Assembly: GCA_030529305.1 (NCBI GenBank)
Contig: JAUMXD010000003.1
Location: 1-35,759 of the forward strand
Reading direction: 5' to 3'
Source: Allobrachymonas sp.
GTDB lineage: Bacteria > Pseudomonadota > Gammaproteobacteria > Burkholderiales > Burkholderiaceae
DNA: 35,759 bases
The notes beneath the pieces were generated by a model that was given only the letters and a program-made list of their open reading frames with translations, did not search any database and was not told the origin of the DNA. Of the stretch, positions 27,580 through 35,759 are shown in pieces; the first letter of the stretch is position 1, and each line of letters begins with the position of its first letter. Position numbers and translations under genes: made by a program.

Positions 27580-28257
27580 TCATCTTTTTTCTTCAGCGCT
27601 TTTTGCCTTGGCCGCGGCCAAGGCGTCGATCAGGCCACGCATCGCGGCTTGCTTGAGCTTGAGCGAAGCCTGATTCACCACCAGGCGCGAGCTGATGGGC
27701 ATGATCTGCTCCACCTCGACCAAGTGGTTGGCCTTGAGCGTACTGCCTGAAGACACCAGGTCCACAATCGCATCGGCCATGCCGGTGAGCGGGGCCAGCT
27801 CCATGCTGCCGTAGAGCTTGATCAAATCCACGTGCACGCCTTTGGCGGCAAAAAATTCGCGCGCAATGTTCACGTATTTGGTGGCCACACGCAGGCGCGC
27901 ACCCTGTTGCACCTGGCACGCGTAATCAAAACCGGCGGGCACGGCCACACTCATGCGGCAGCGGGCAATGTCCAGGTCCAGCGGTTGGTACAGGCTGGTT
28001 TCGCCCCATTCGGCACAGTGTTCGATCAAAGTGTCTTTGCCCACAATGCCCAAATCCGCGCCGCCGTATTGCACATAGGTGGGCACATCGGTGGCGCGCA
28101 CCAGCACCACGCGCACATCCGCGCGATTGGTGGGCAAAATCAGCTTGCGCGAGGTTTCGGGATCTTCCAGCACCGAGATGCCCATGCCCTGCAACAGCGG
28201 CATGGTTTCTTCAAAGATGCGGCCTTTGGAAAGCGCCAACGTGATCATCTGGCTCAT
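27580..28257 (-). CDS. hisG: ATP phosphoribosyltransferase, short form (HisG)
   Basis: A 225-residue catalytic subunit of the first step of histidine synthesis, joining ATP and PRPP. It is the short HisG form: it lacks the C-terminal regulatory domain of the E. coli enzyme (299 residues) and therefore needs the HisZ partner, which is not in this window. Motifs are [11 protein letters not shown] (7-17), [12 protein letters not shown] (64-75), and the PRPP-binding [17 protein letters not shown]. Its ATG overlaps the murA stop codon (ATGA), so it is translationally coupled to murA. In many Burkholderiales hisD follows; here nothing does. Confidence 0.95.
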   Translation of the reverse strand: MSQMITLALSKGRIFEETMPLLQGMGISVLEDPETSRKLILPTNRADVRVVLVRATDVPTYVQYGGADLGIVGKDTLIEHCAEWGETSLYQPLDLDIARCRMSVAVPAGFDYACQVQQGARLRVATKYVNIAREFFAAKGVHVDLIKLYGSMELAPLTGMADAIVDLVSSGSTLKANHLVEVEQIMPISSRLVVNQASLKLKQAAMRGLIDALAAAKAKSAEEKR

Positions 28258-29531
28258 GCGGCCACCCGTTCAATGTCCGCGCCCAGTGCTTGCAGCTTTT
28301 CTTCCATCTGGTCGTAACCGCGGTCGAGGTGGTAGATGCGCTCCACCGTGGTTTCGCCATCGGCCACCAGGCCCGCAATCACCAGGCTGGCCGATGCGCG
28401 CAAGTCGGTGGCCATGACGGTGGCGCCCATGAGTTGCGGCAAGCCTTCGATCATGGCTGTTTTGCCGTCGATGTGGATGCGCGCACCCAGGCGCATCAGC
28501 TCGCTCACGTGCATGAAGCGGTTTTCGAAAATCGTTTCGGTCACCATGCTGCTGCCCTGCGCCACGCAATTGAGCGCCATGAATTGCGCCTGCATGTCGG
28601 TGGGAAAGCCCGGGTACTCGGTCGTGCGAAAGCTCTGCGCCTTGAGCGCCGCGCCGCCCGCGCTGCGAATGCGCAAACCATCGGGCAACACGTCCACCTG
28701 GGCGCCTGCTTCGCGCAGCTTGTCGATCACGGCATCCAGATGATCGGCCCGCGCGTGCTGCAAGGTCGCATCGCCACCTGTGGCCGCCACGGCGCACAAG
28801 AAGGTGCCGGCCTCGATGCGGTCGGCCACCACGGCGTGCTCGCAGCCGTGCAGTTGCTCCACCCCTTCGATGGTGATGCGGCTGCTGCCGTGGCCCTGGA
28901 TCTTGGCACCCATCTTGATGAGCATTTCGGCCAGATCGGTGACTTCGGGCTCTTGTGCGGCGTTTTCCAGCACCGTGGTGCCTTCGGCCAAGGTGGCGGC
29001 CATCAAGAAGTTCTCGGTGCCCGTGACCGTGATCATGTCGGTGGCGATGTGCGCGCCTTTCAGGCGCTGCTGCCCCGGCGGCAGTTGCGCTTCGATGTAG
29101 CCGTGCTGCACCTCAATCTGCGCGCCCATGGCCTGCAAGCCCTTGATGTGCTGCTCGACCGGGCGCGCGCCAATGGCGCAGCCACCGGGCAAGGAAACAC
29201 GCGCCTTGCCGCAGCGCGCCAGCAGCGGCCCCAGCGCCAGCACCGATGCGCGCATGGTCTTGACCAGCTCGTAAGGCGCTTCGGCCCGCAGCGGGTCGGC
29301 CGCCTCGAAGCTCATGCCGCCACGCTCGCCATGCGTTTGCACGCTCACGCCCATGTTTTCGAGCAGTTTGCGCATGGTCGCCACGTCGCGCAGACGCGGC
29401 ACATTGCGCAGATGCACGGTTTCGCTGGTGAGCAAGGCAGCGCACATTTCGGGCAGGGCCGCGTTCTTCGCGCCAGAAATGGCGATGCTTCCGTGCAGGG
29501 GGCGCTGGCCCCGTATCAAGAGTTTGTCCAT
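28254..29531 (-). CDS. murA: UDP-N-acetylglucosamine 1-carboxyvinyltransferase (MurA)
   Basis: A 425-residue cytoplasmic enzyme of the first committed peptidoglycan step; it adds enolpyruvate from PEP to UDP-GlcNAc and is the target of fosfomycin. It has [10 protein letters not shown] (18-27, with the substrate-binding K22-N23), the catalytic cysteine C118 within [15 protein letters not shown] (114-128), and [17 protein letters not shown]. The cysteine form (not the Asp variant) predicts fosfomycin sensitivity at this target; this is inference. ibaG lies 43 bp upstream and hisG overlaps its end, the usual order in beta-proteobacteria. Confidence 0.97.
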   Translation of the reverse strand: MDKLLIRGQRPLHGSIAISGAKNAALPEMCAALLTSETVHLRNVPRLRDVATMRKLLENMGVSVQTHGERGGMSFEAADPLRAEAPYELVKTMRASVLALGPLLARCGKARVSLPGGCAIGARPVEQHIKGLQAMGAQIEVQHGYIEAQLPPGQQRLKGAHIATDMITVTGTENFLMAATLAEGTTVLENAAQEPEVTDLAEMLIKMGAKIQGHGSSRITIEGVEQLHGCEHAVVADRIEAGTFLCAVAATGGDATLQHARADHLDAVIDKLREAGAQVDVLPDGLRIRSAGGAALKAQSFRTTEYPGFPTDMQAQFMALNCVAQGSSMVTETIFENRFMHVSELMRLGARIHIDGKTAMIEGLPQLMGATVMATDLRASASLVIAGLVADGETTVERIYHLDRGYDQMEEKLQALGADIERVAA

Positions 29532-29574
29532 ATGGCGGGCTTATTCGTAGGCTTGGGCAAGGCAGGTGATGCAA

Positions 29575-29829
29575 TCAGACTTCGACGTGCTGTTGCGCCC
29601 ATTCTTCGGGCGTGAGCGTTTTCATCGACAGGGCATGCACCTCGTCATTTTGCAGGCGTTCGCCCAAGGCGGCATACACCATCTGGTGGCGCGCAATCAG
29701 GCGCTTGCCGGCAAAGGCGCTCGAAACGATGGTGGCAAACCAGTGGCGCCCATCGCCTTGCACGTCCAACTGCTCGCAGGGCAGCGCATCGGCAATGAGT
29801 TGGCGCACGGTTTCGGCGGTGACTGACAT
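29575..29829 (-). CDS. ibaG: BolA/IbaG family protein
   Basis: An 84-residue BolA-fold protein, exactly the E. coli IbaG length. VQGDGRHWFATIVSSAFAG and RHQMVYAALGERL match the BolA/IbaG core, ending in NDEVHALSMKTLTPEEW. IbaG-type proteins bind monothiol glutaredoxins and [2Fe-2S] clusters; the conserved histidine in the RHQMVY segment is the likely ligand. Position directly before murA supports IbaG rather than BolA itself. The ATG at 29829 was chosen because GAGGAG lies 9 nt upstream; the frame upstream of it has no support. Confidence 0.92.
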   Translation of the reverse strand: MSVTAETVRQLIADALPCEQLDVQGDGRHWFATIVSSAFAGKRLIARHQMVYAALGERLQNDEVHALSMKTLTPEEWAQQHVEV

Positions 29830-29884
29830 GGGGGTGTACTCCTCAAATCTTTTCTCGAATCTTGTGAATCTTTGAAACCTTGGA

Positions 29885-30397
29885 TCAGGTTTTGCGCTTG
29901 GCCTGCTCCAGGCAGGGTTGGCCATAGCGGTTGGCGTCGCTTTGCAATTGGGCCGCATCCTGCCCGGCCAGGTAGCGGGTCAACTGCTGCTCGCTGTTGT
30001 GGTCGGCCAAGGCGGCGGCATAGCACTGGCAAAAATCCGCACGCTGCGCAGGCGACAACTTGGCTTCGGGCGCAATGCGCGGCAGGCATTCGCGCTCGAA
30101 CATCTGCACGAACTTGATCTGCACATTCGATCGCCTCAGCGCAATGCCTGCCGCCGAAGCTGGGGCCTTGGCCGCTGCACGACTGCCAGTCCCAGACGCT
30201 AGCTGTGCTGCAGCCGGTGCCGCAGATGCCACCGAAGTTACAGCAGCGGTCGAAGCATCCGCAAGCGGCGCAGACGCAACAGCACTGGCCTGCCCTTCGC
30301 TTTGCGGCGAGCACCCGGCCAGCCCCAGCAGTCCACCAGCCGCCATCACAGCCAGCCAAAAACCAGCACGGCGGCGGGCGATCGTTACCCATTGCAT
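29885..30397 (-). CDS. Hypothetical lipoprotein with four-cysteine C-terminal domain
   Basis: A 170-residue protein that I do not recognise. A signal peptide with basic RRR (8-10) and a hydrophobic core ends in the lipobox LAGC, so C29 would be lipidated. Residues 30-90 are an Ala/Ser-rich linker. Residues 90-170 form a small helical domain with four cysteines: C104, then C123-Q-C125, then C162. Spacing suggests two disulfides or a metal site. The gene sits between the fused ABC exporter and ibaG, 59 bp after the exporter stop. An alternative start is not seen in frame; GGGG lies upstream of the chosen ATG. Confidence 0.7.
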   Translation of the reverse strand: MQWVTIARRRAGFWLAVMAAGGLLGLAGCSPQSEGQASAVASAPLADASTAAVTSVASAAPAAAQLASGTGSRAAAKAPASAAGIALRRSNVQIKFVQMFERECLPRIAPEAKLSPAQRADFCQCYAAALADHNSEQQLTRYLAGQDAAQLQSDANRYGQPCLEQAKRKT

Positions 30398-30456
30398 CGG
30401 TGCAAAACCCCAACATTCATGATGAAAGCCCTTGATCGTGAAAAACGCCTGCCGCC

Positions 30457-32313
30457 CTACTGGCGCAGTTTGTAGCCGCTTTTGAGCAGATACAGCACCA
30501 GCGCACTCACACCCGCAAAGGCCCCGCCAGCCACCAGCAGGCTCATCCAGGGCGAAACATCGCTCTGGCCGAAAAAGCCGTAGCGTAGGCCGTCGATCAT
30601 GTAAAAAAACGGGTTCAGGCGGCTGAGCTGCCGCCAAACGCCGGGCAGATTGTGCACCGAATAGAACACACCTGCCAAAAAGGTCATGGGCATGATGATG
30701 AAGTTCTGGAACATGGCCATCTGGTCGAACTTGTCGGCCCACAAACCCGCCACCATGCCCAAGGCCCCCATCATGGCCGCGCCCAGCACGGCAAACACGG
30801 CAATCCACCCAGGCGCTGCCGCATGCGGCGGCGTGTAAAACAGCGTAACGGCATACACACCCAGCCCCACCAGCAAGGCCCGCACCACCGATGCCCCCAC
30901 ATAGGCCACATACCAGTGCCAGTGCGACAAGGGGCTGAGCTGCAAAAACACCAGATTGCCCATGATCTTGCTTTGCACCAGGCTGGAAGCGCTGTTGGCA
31001 AAGGCGTTTTGCAGCACGCTCATCATCACCAGGCCGGGCACCAAAAAGGCCACATAGCTGATGCCGCCATAACCCGGCATGGCTTGCCGGTTGAGCACAT
31101 TGCCAAAAATCAGCAGATACAGCACGGTAGTAAGAATCGGCGCAGCAAGGGTTTGCAAGCCCACGTGCCAAAAGCGCAGCAGCTCTTTGTAAAACAGCAT
31201 CTTGCAGCCGCCGCCATCAGCGGGACTGGAGGGCTGAATCTGCAGGGGGCGCGCCTGTGCGGCCTGCGCCTGCGGAACCTGAAGCTGTGAGGTTGGCTGG
31301 TTGGGCAACTGCACAGCGGCAGGCGGCTGATTGGCCGCTGTTTTTTGTTGGGCCAAAGCCTGCAGCGACTGGTCGGCTTGCTCAACGCTATCGGCATCGC
31401 CACCCATCAGGCGGATGAACACGTCTTCAAGATTGGCCTTGCGCACTTCCAAATCTTCTACGGCAATGCCCGCCTGGCGCAAGGCCGACAGGCTCCGCTC
31501 AATCTCTTCTGCGCTGTGTGCGGGCCATTCCACCACCCGGCCCGTGATGCGCGCACGCGCCGCCAACTCGGCTGGCAAGGCTTGATCGGTTTTGAAATGC
31601 AGCACCCCCACAGCCGCATTGCGCAGCAAGGTGCTGGTTTTTTCCAGCGCCAGCAGGCGGCCCTGCTTGAGCATAGCGACGCGGTTACATAGAGCCTCGG
31701 CTTCTTCCAGATAGTGCGTGGTCAGCAATACGGTATGGCCCTGCCGGTTCAAATCGGCCACCAAGCGCCACAGCGTTTGGCGCAGTTCTACATCCACACC
31801 GGCCGTGGGTTCATCCAGCACGATCACGGGTGGCTTGTGCACAAGCGCCAGCGCCAGCAACGCGCGCCGCCTCATACCGCCTGATAGCTGGCGCATATTG
31901 GCATCGGCCTTGTCGGTCAGGCCCAGATCGTGCAACAGCTCGTCAATCCACGCCGCGTTGTTGTAAATGCCGAAGTAGCCCGACTGAAAGCGCAGCATCT
32001 CGCGCACACTGAATACAGGGTCGTACACCAGCTCCTGCGGCACGATGCCCAGGTAACGGCGCACCTGCTCAGTGTTTTGCCGCACATCCAGCCCATGCAC
32101 TTTGATCGTGCCCTGGGTGCCCTGCGTCAACCCCGCCAGAATACTGATGAGCGTGGTTTTGCCCGCTCCGTTAGGGCCCAGCAAACCGAAAAAATCGCCC
32201 TGCGCAATGTCGAAAGACACTTCATCCAACGCACGCAACTCCGCCGCGTGAGCACGCGGCGGATAAATCTTGCTGAGGGACTGGATGGAAACGGCAGGCA
32301 TGGCGGCAGGCAT
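30457..32313 (-). CDS. Fused ABC-2 exporter: YadG-type ATPase joined to YadH-type permease
   Basis: A single 618-residue open frame. Residues 1-305 are a complete ABC ATPase: Walker A GPNGAGKTT (46-54), Q-loop VPQE (91-94), signature LSGGM (143-147), Walker B VIVLDEP (163-169) and switch H200. KANLEDVFIRLMGG closes the domain, the usual C-terminus of DrrA/YadG-like ATPases. Residues about 306-370 are a Gln/Pro/Ala-rich linker. Residues 372-618 are an ABC-2 permease with six hydrophobic segments and the family stretch LSPLSHWHWYVAYVGAS, then MPMTFLAGVFYSVHNLPG and LNPFFYMIDGLRYGF. In relatives these are usually two adjacent genes near ibaG-murA. The substrate is unknown. There is no stop or frameshift between the halves. 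Confidence 0.92.
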   Translation of the reverse strand: MPAAMPAVSIQSLSKIYPPRAHAAELRALDEVSFDIAQGDFFGLLGPNGAGKTTLISILAGLTQGTQGTIKVHGLDVRQNTEQVRRYLGIVPQELVYDPVFSVREMLRFQSGYFGIYNNAAWIDELLHDLGLTDKADANMRQLSGGMRRRALLALALVHKPPVIVLDEPTAGVDVELRQTLWRLVADLNRQGHTVLLTTHYLEEAEALCNRVAMLKQGRLLALEKTSTLLRNAAVGVLHFKTDQALPAELAARARITGRVVEWPAHSAEEIERSLSALRQAGIAVEDLEVRKANLEDVFIRLMGGDADSVEQADQSLQALAQQKTAANQPPAAVQLPNQPTSQLQVPQAQAAQARPLQIQPSSPADGGGCKMLFYKELLRFWHVGLQTLAAPILTTVLYLLIFGNVLNRQAMPGYGGISYVAFLVPGLVMMSVLQNAFANSASSLVQSKIMGNLVFLQLSPLSHWHWYVAYVGASVVRALLVGLGVYAVTLFYTPPHAAAPGWIAVFAVLGAAMMGALGMVAGLWADKFDQMAMFQNFIIMPMTFLAGVFYSVHNLPGVWRQLSRLNPFFYMIDGLRYGFFGQSDVSPWMSLLVAGGAFAGVSALVLYLLKSGYKLRQ

Positions 32314-32503
32314 AAGGAGTGAATTTTATCTTTCAGCCCTTGCGCACCAAACGTCTTTGCCTCAATGCTTGACAAGATTCTCAAGTGCACAAGATGAGAG
32401 TCAGCCAAAGCAAAAAGCTACCCTTGTATTTGTTCTCATTGGAACGAAGCATGCAGCATACGATCATCATTCACCGGCAAGACTCATTATTTACAAGCCT
32501 TTT

Positions 32504-33835
32504 TTACTCCTTCGGCACAGGCAAACCATGCAGCTCGGCAAATGCGGCGCGTTCTTTCAACACATCGCTGCGGCGGATGCAAACGGGCAAATGCTTGGTC
32601 TGATCAGGGTGCGCTTGCCGAAAAGCCTGAAACGCCTTGCTCTGGTAGGGATCAGCAATGGTGTAGCCCACTTTCTGCGTGCAGTTCTGGTTGTTGCTAT
32701 CGCAATGGCGCAGGGTGCTGGCGTAGATCACGCGGCCATCGCGCGTGATGCCCGGAAAGGCGCTGGCCAGTAAGTTCTCGCCCGCGACCTTGGGCGGCGG
32801 CGCGAGGTTGAAGGCCTGCTTCAAGGCGCGGCTGTACCACCAGATCTGGCCGCGGTATTCGTAGGCCACGTCTGCGCCCGAACCATCGCGCTGCGGAAAG
32901 CCAAAGATCGTTTTGCCGCTGCTGTGCTGAAAGGTTTCGTGCAGTTCGCAGCCGCCATCGCTGTTGCCAAAACCGAAGATGCGCATGGTGCTGGCGCCCT
33001 TCACGGGCATTTGCGGCATGGCGGCGTACTCCTGGCCATCGACCGAGATCATGGGCAGGGCGTACATGCTGCCATCTTCTGCTACGCGGTGGCGGCATAG
33101 GTACTGCACGCCGCTATCGGCCGTGATGCGGTGCCGGGCCGTATCCACCGTGAGCGTGCGCGCGGCCAGCGCGCCAATGCCTTGCTGGTCGCTGTTGCCG
33201 CTGGCATTGGGCCAGCTGACCGAGCGGATGCGAATCTCGCCCGGGCGGCTACCGGGCAGTTCGGAGGCCACGGCGTAAAACCCGGTCATGCCGCCTTTGA
33301 ACAAGGGCTTGGCCTGCGTGCCCTGGCGCAGCACATCGGCAAAGCGGTAGTGCTGCCCGCTGATGCTGACCAGATAGCGCCAAGTGCCCTGCACGGGAAA
33401 AGCCTCGTTGCTCAAGGGCGTAGGGTAACCCGCCAGCACTTGCCCTTCAAAAGCGGGCAGCTCCAGCAAGCTCACATCGCCCAGCTTGCGCCCTGAAAAA
33501 GAACGCAGCACGTAGCGCCCATCGGGGCTGATGCGTTCGTACATGCCCAAGGCCACACGCGCTTGCCCGGCCGAGTCGGTGCTGGTTCCTGCCACATCGG
33601 CGCCCAATTCCACAAAAGTGCTGGGCGCAATGCAGGCTTGCTCATCTGCCACACGAGCCGTGGGTGACGCATTAGCCGCAGTTGCTTGGGGCACGGCCTG
33701 CGCCCAGGCAGTGGGCAAAGCCGCACAGCCCGCCAGCAGCGTGGCCTGGCGCAGCAGCCGATGCCAGCTGGATGGGCCAACCGCCAAGCGGGGCGACAAG
33801 GATTCAAGCGCTTGTTTCATGGTGCGTGCTTTCAT
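32504..33835 (-). CDS. Hypothetical exported protein, possibly beta-propeller-like
   Basis: A 443-residue protein that I do not recognise. The N-terminus carries a signal sequence with hydrophobic core LLRQATLLAGCAALPTAWA; cleavage after AWA (about 45) would give a periplasmic protein, while LAGC (34-37) could instead be a lipobox. The mature part has six cysteines, an even number, consistent with disulfides. Segments such as ISPDGRYVLRSFSG and GITRDGRVIYASTLRHC resemble the SPDG-type blades of PD40/TolB-like propellers, but this is weak. ATG 33835 was chosen over the frame's upper limit (33928) because the signal peptide follows it; ATG 33820 is an alternative. Both neighbours are on the same strand. 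Confidence 0.65.
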   Translation of the reverse strand: MKARTMKQALESLSPRLAVGPSSWHRLLRQATLLAGCAALPTAWAQAVPQATAANASPTARVADEQACIAPSTFVELGADVAGTSTDSAGQARVALGMYERISPDGRYVLRSFSGRKLGDVSLLELPAFEGQVLAGYPTPLSNEAFPVQGTWRYLVSISGQHYRFADVLRQGTQAKPLFKGGMTGFYAVASELPGSRPGEIRIRSVSWPNASGNSDQQGIGALAARTLTVDTARHRITADSGVQYLCRHRVAEDGSMYALPMISVDGQEYAAMPQMPVKGASTMRIFGFGNSDGGCELHETFQHSSGKTIFGFPQRDGSGADVAYEYRGQIWWYSRALKQAFNLAPPPKVAGENLLASAFPGITRDGRVIYASTLRHCDSNNQNCTQKVGYTIADPYQSKAFQAFRQAHPDQTKHLPVCIRRSDVLKERAAFAELHGLPVPKE

Positions 33836-33958
33836 TGAAAAAACCGAAAAAGAAAAAGCCAGATACATGCAGCTGGGATCAATGAAGCAGTAAGCAGGTG
33901 ACTGAGAACTCAACAGCAGCTTGCTCAACTACTCGCTTAAGCAACAGCCCCGCAAAAG

Positions 33959-34771
33959 CTATTGCCGAGCGGCATCAGGCACAGATTGCGACCGCCGCAA
34001 CTCTTGTTGCGGCTGCAAACGCTCCAGCAGGCCCATGCGCCAAAAACGTGGCGGCATGGCCGATACCAGCGGCACAGGGTGAAAGCTGCCGTGCTGCACC
34101 ACCCAAGCGGTGGGAAAGTGCCGATAAGCATCGCGCGCCACCAGGTTGGGCGCGCACAGCGGCACGCTCGTCTGCAAAGGGTGTGGATGTAGATGCGAGT
34201 GCGGCTGGGGCGCTGCGCTGCCCGGTACCAGATGCTGCGGCTTTTGCAGTTTCTGCGGCAGCACAGCCAGAGCCTGCGCCACTTCTTCGGCAGGCAAGCG
34301 GCCATCGTGCACCGGCACAAAGCGCAGACCTAAGGCTTGGGCTTCTTGCTGTACCTCGTGTGCATGCACGGCTGAAAACACCATGCGCGGCGACCAGACG
34401 TAGAGCAAAACTTTATCGGCTGCGACCTGCCCAGCTGGATGCGCCGTGCTGCGCTGCAAAGCGAGCCATTGCGCTTCGCCAAAGCATGTGGGCGTGGCTG
34501 AAGGTACGGTTGCAGAAGCGGCCGCCACCGTTGGCAACACCGCTGGCTGCTTCATGGTTGTTGCAGCAGATCCGCTTGCCGCAGGCGCAGCGAGTGATGC
34601 ATGCCCTGCCGGTGCGGCAGCGTGCAAACCCGCTTGGGGCGCAGCGTGCTGCTCATGGTGGTGTTCGACAGCAGCTTGCGTCTGCGCCAATGCCCAACAC
34701 AGCAAGCCCAGCCACACGGCCCGCAAGGCGTAGCCAACATGTTTTTGCCAATGGCTCGTACGCAGTGCCAT
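33959..34771 (-). CDS. Hypothetical exported histidine-rich protein with thioredoxin-like pattern lacking CXXC
   Basis: A 270-residue protein. Residues about 12-33 are a signal peptide or anchor. A His/Ala-rich linker follows (VEHHHEQHAAP near 35-44) and then a domain from about 96. KVLLYVWSPRMVFSA (120-134) followed by GLRFVPVHD and, after a His-rich insert (PHSHLHPHP near 190-198), HFPTAWVVQHGSFHP (218-231) follows the strand-turn-strand order of thioredoxin/TlpA folds. The active-site CXXC is replaced by WSPRM, while the cis-proline-like FPT is present. Two other cysteines remain (C96, C206). Its ATG overlaps the gph stop (TGATG) and AAGGAGGG lies just upstream, so it is translated with gph. 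The fold is inference only. Confidence 0.72.
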   Translation of the reverse strand: MALRTSHWQKHVGYALRAVWLGLLCWALAQTQAAVEHHHEQHAAPQAGLHAAAPAGHASLAAPAASGSAATTMKQPAVLPTVAAASATVPSATPTCFGEAQWLALQRSTAHPAGQVAADKVLLYVWSPRMVFSAVHAHEVQQEAQALGLRFVPVHDGRLPAEEVAQALAVLPQKLQKPQHLVPGSAAPQPHSHLHPHPLQTSVPLCAPNLVARDAYRHFPTAWVVQHGSFHPVPLVSAMPPRFWRMGLLERLQPQQELRRSQSVPDAARQ

Positions 34772-35451
34772 CACGCCCTCCTTGTCTGCTGTTCCAGCCA
34801 CACCAGCACCTCGGCAGGCTGCTGCACCTGCACATCAGCGCCCCAAGTTGCCACATCCGCCCCTCCCAGATAGCCCCACAACGCCGCCATGCCCACCATA
34901 CCTGCGGCGTGGGCGGCTTGTATGTCGCGCAAATCGTCGCCCACATACAGGCAGTGCTGCGGGGCCACCGCCATGCGGCGGGCGGCTTCCAGCAAGGGCT
35001 CTGGGTGCGGCTTGGCCTGCGGCAAGGTGTCGCCGCTGATAACGACGGCTGCTGGGCGCAAATCGCTCAGGCCCTCCACCAGCGGCTCGGCAAAGCGGGC
35101 GGGCTTGTTGGTCACGATTCCCCAGAGCAGCCCGCGCTGCGGCAGGGCTTGCAACAGATCGGCAATGCCCGCAAAGGGCAAGGTCTGCTGAAACAGGCAT
35201 TGGGCGTAGTTGGCTAAAAACTCGTCGCGGTAGGCGGCGTAGTCGGCATCGTCTGGCTGCATGTTGAAAGCCGCTGCCAGCAAACCGCGTGCGCCCGCAC
35301 TGGCCGCCTGGCGATAAGCGGCCTGCGGCAACGATGGCAAGCCGCGCGCCGTGCGCATCTGGTCCACCGCTGCGCCCAGATCGGGGGCGCTATCAACCAA
35401 AGTGCCATCCAGATCAAACAAAACCGCTTCAATGCTCATCGTTGTTGTCAT
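34771..35451 (-). CDS. gph: Phosphoglycolate phosphatase (HAD family, Gph)
   Basis: A 226-residue cytoplasmic HAD phosphatase that removes phosphate from 2-phosphoglycolate produced in DNA repair. Motif I is LFDLDGTLVDS (11-21), with nucleophile D13 and acid D15. A helical cap lies at about 20-85 (AASAGARGLLAAAF is the usual Gph cap segment). Motif II is IVTNKP, the motif III lysine is in QAKPHPEPLL, and motif IV is YVGDDLRDIQAA. Position directly after ubiG is the standard Comamonadaceae arrangement and supports Gph over other HAD members. The start could also be ATG 35439. The product ends where the histidine-rich gene begins. Confidence 0.92.
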   Translation of the reverse strand: MTTTMSIEAVLFDLDGTLVDSAPDLGAAVDQMRTARGLPSLPQAAYRQAASAGARGLLAAAFNMQPDDADYAAYRDEFLANYAQCLFQQTLPFAGIADLLQALPQRGLLWGIVTNKPARFAEPLVEGLSDLRPAAVVISGDTLPQAKPHPEPLLEAARRMAVAPQHCLYVGDDLRDIQAAHAAGMVGMAALWGYLGGADVATWGADVQVQQPAEVLVWLEQQTRRA

Positions 35452-35589
35452 GGCTGGTTTGCTTTCTCGTTCATTCCAAATCTGTGGTTGGCAAGGGTTA
35501 AGGGCAGCTGCAATGACTCATGCCTGATGCCAATTAGCGCGTCGCCCATTGCTGAACCCAGCCCACCGAAGCTGGGGGCGAACCTACCC

Positions 35590-35759
35590 TTAGCCCTTGC
35601 GCCAAGCCTGCATGTAGTTCACGTCCACACCGGGGCCGAGCCAATAGCTGCCCGTGAGCGGATTGTGGTGCAGGCCCTCGCTACCCACCAGGTGCAAGCC
35701 AGCCTGGCGTGCGTGGCGCGCCAGCTCGCTGGGATTGATGAATTTGCTGTAGCTGTGCG
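35590..35759 (-). CDS. ubiG: Ubiquinone biosynthesis O-methyltransferase UbiG, C-terminal part
   Basis: Only the last 56 codons are in the window; the gene runs off the right edge. The translation shows HSYSKFINPSELARHARQAG, then HHNPLTGSYWLGPGVDVNYM, ending at TAA (35590-35592). HNPLTG followed by LGPGVDVNYM is the characteristic C-terminus of UbiG, the S-adenosylmethionine-dependent enzyme that carries out both O-methylations of ubiquinone. gph begins 138 bp downstream on the same strand. The gap (35452-35589) shows no terminator. Confidence 0.9.
   Translation of the reverse strand, partial: HSYSKFINPSELARHARQAGLHLVGSEGLHHNPLTGSYWLGPGVDVNYMQAWRKG

Noticed and set aside
1..35759. tRNA, rRNA, CRISPR arrays, intact transposases, phage genes
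   Set aside because: I looked for tRNA cloverleaf ends, direct-repeat/spacer series and transposase motifs by eye and found none; a covariance-model search would settle the RNA question.

Overview
The window (about 36 kb) is a chromosomal segment of a betaproteobacterium. The high-GC coding sequence, protein similarity and several gene groupings point to Burkholderiales, most likely Comamonadaceae: a divergent purM / AI-2E permease pair followed by hda, a HAD-IB phosphatase, pcnB and folK; yajC-secD-secF; ABC exporter, ibaG, murA, hisG; and ubiG-gph. Species cannot be named from the sequence alone. Nearly all of it is housekeeping DNA. No rRNA, tRNA, CRISPR array or intact insertion sequence was seen.

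Layout, left to right. Positions 1-460 hold the cut-off end of an AT-richer accessory gene. A LapA-like membrane protein, dapC and dapD (lysine/diaminopimelate pathway) follow on the plus strand and end at a strong terminator near 3841. From 3960 to 15600 everything is on the minus strand. In transcription order this stretch is: AI-2E family permease, hda (replication control), HAD-IB phosphatase, pcnB (poly(A) polymerase), folK (folate), a PglL/O-antigen-ligase type membrane glycosyl ligase, yajC-secD-secF (protein export), and a TSUP permease. purM (purines) is divergent from the permease and converges on a histone-deacetylase-like gene. A plus-strand run follows: the MoxR / DUF58 / transglutaminase operon, the giant helicase gene hrpA, and a small orphan membrane-protein gene. 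The rest of the window is on the minus strand. It reads, in transcription order: ubiG (partial), gph, two uncharacterised exported proteins, a fused ABC exporter, a cysteine-containing lipoprotein, ibaG, murA and hisG.

The points most worth a second look are these. One 618-residue polypeptide joins a YadG-type ATPase to a YadH-type permease. A 109-nt inverted-repeat element lies between lapA and dapC. A histidine-rich thioredoxin-like protein without an active-site CXXC is translationally coupled to gph. There are apparent synteny breaks after dapD (no dapE) and after hisG (no hisD). I see no convincing candidate for a wholly new multi-gene system; the novelty is in single genes and junctions.
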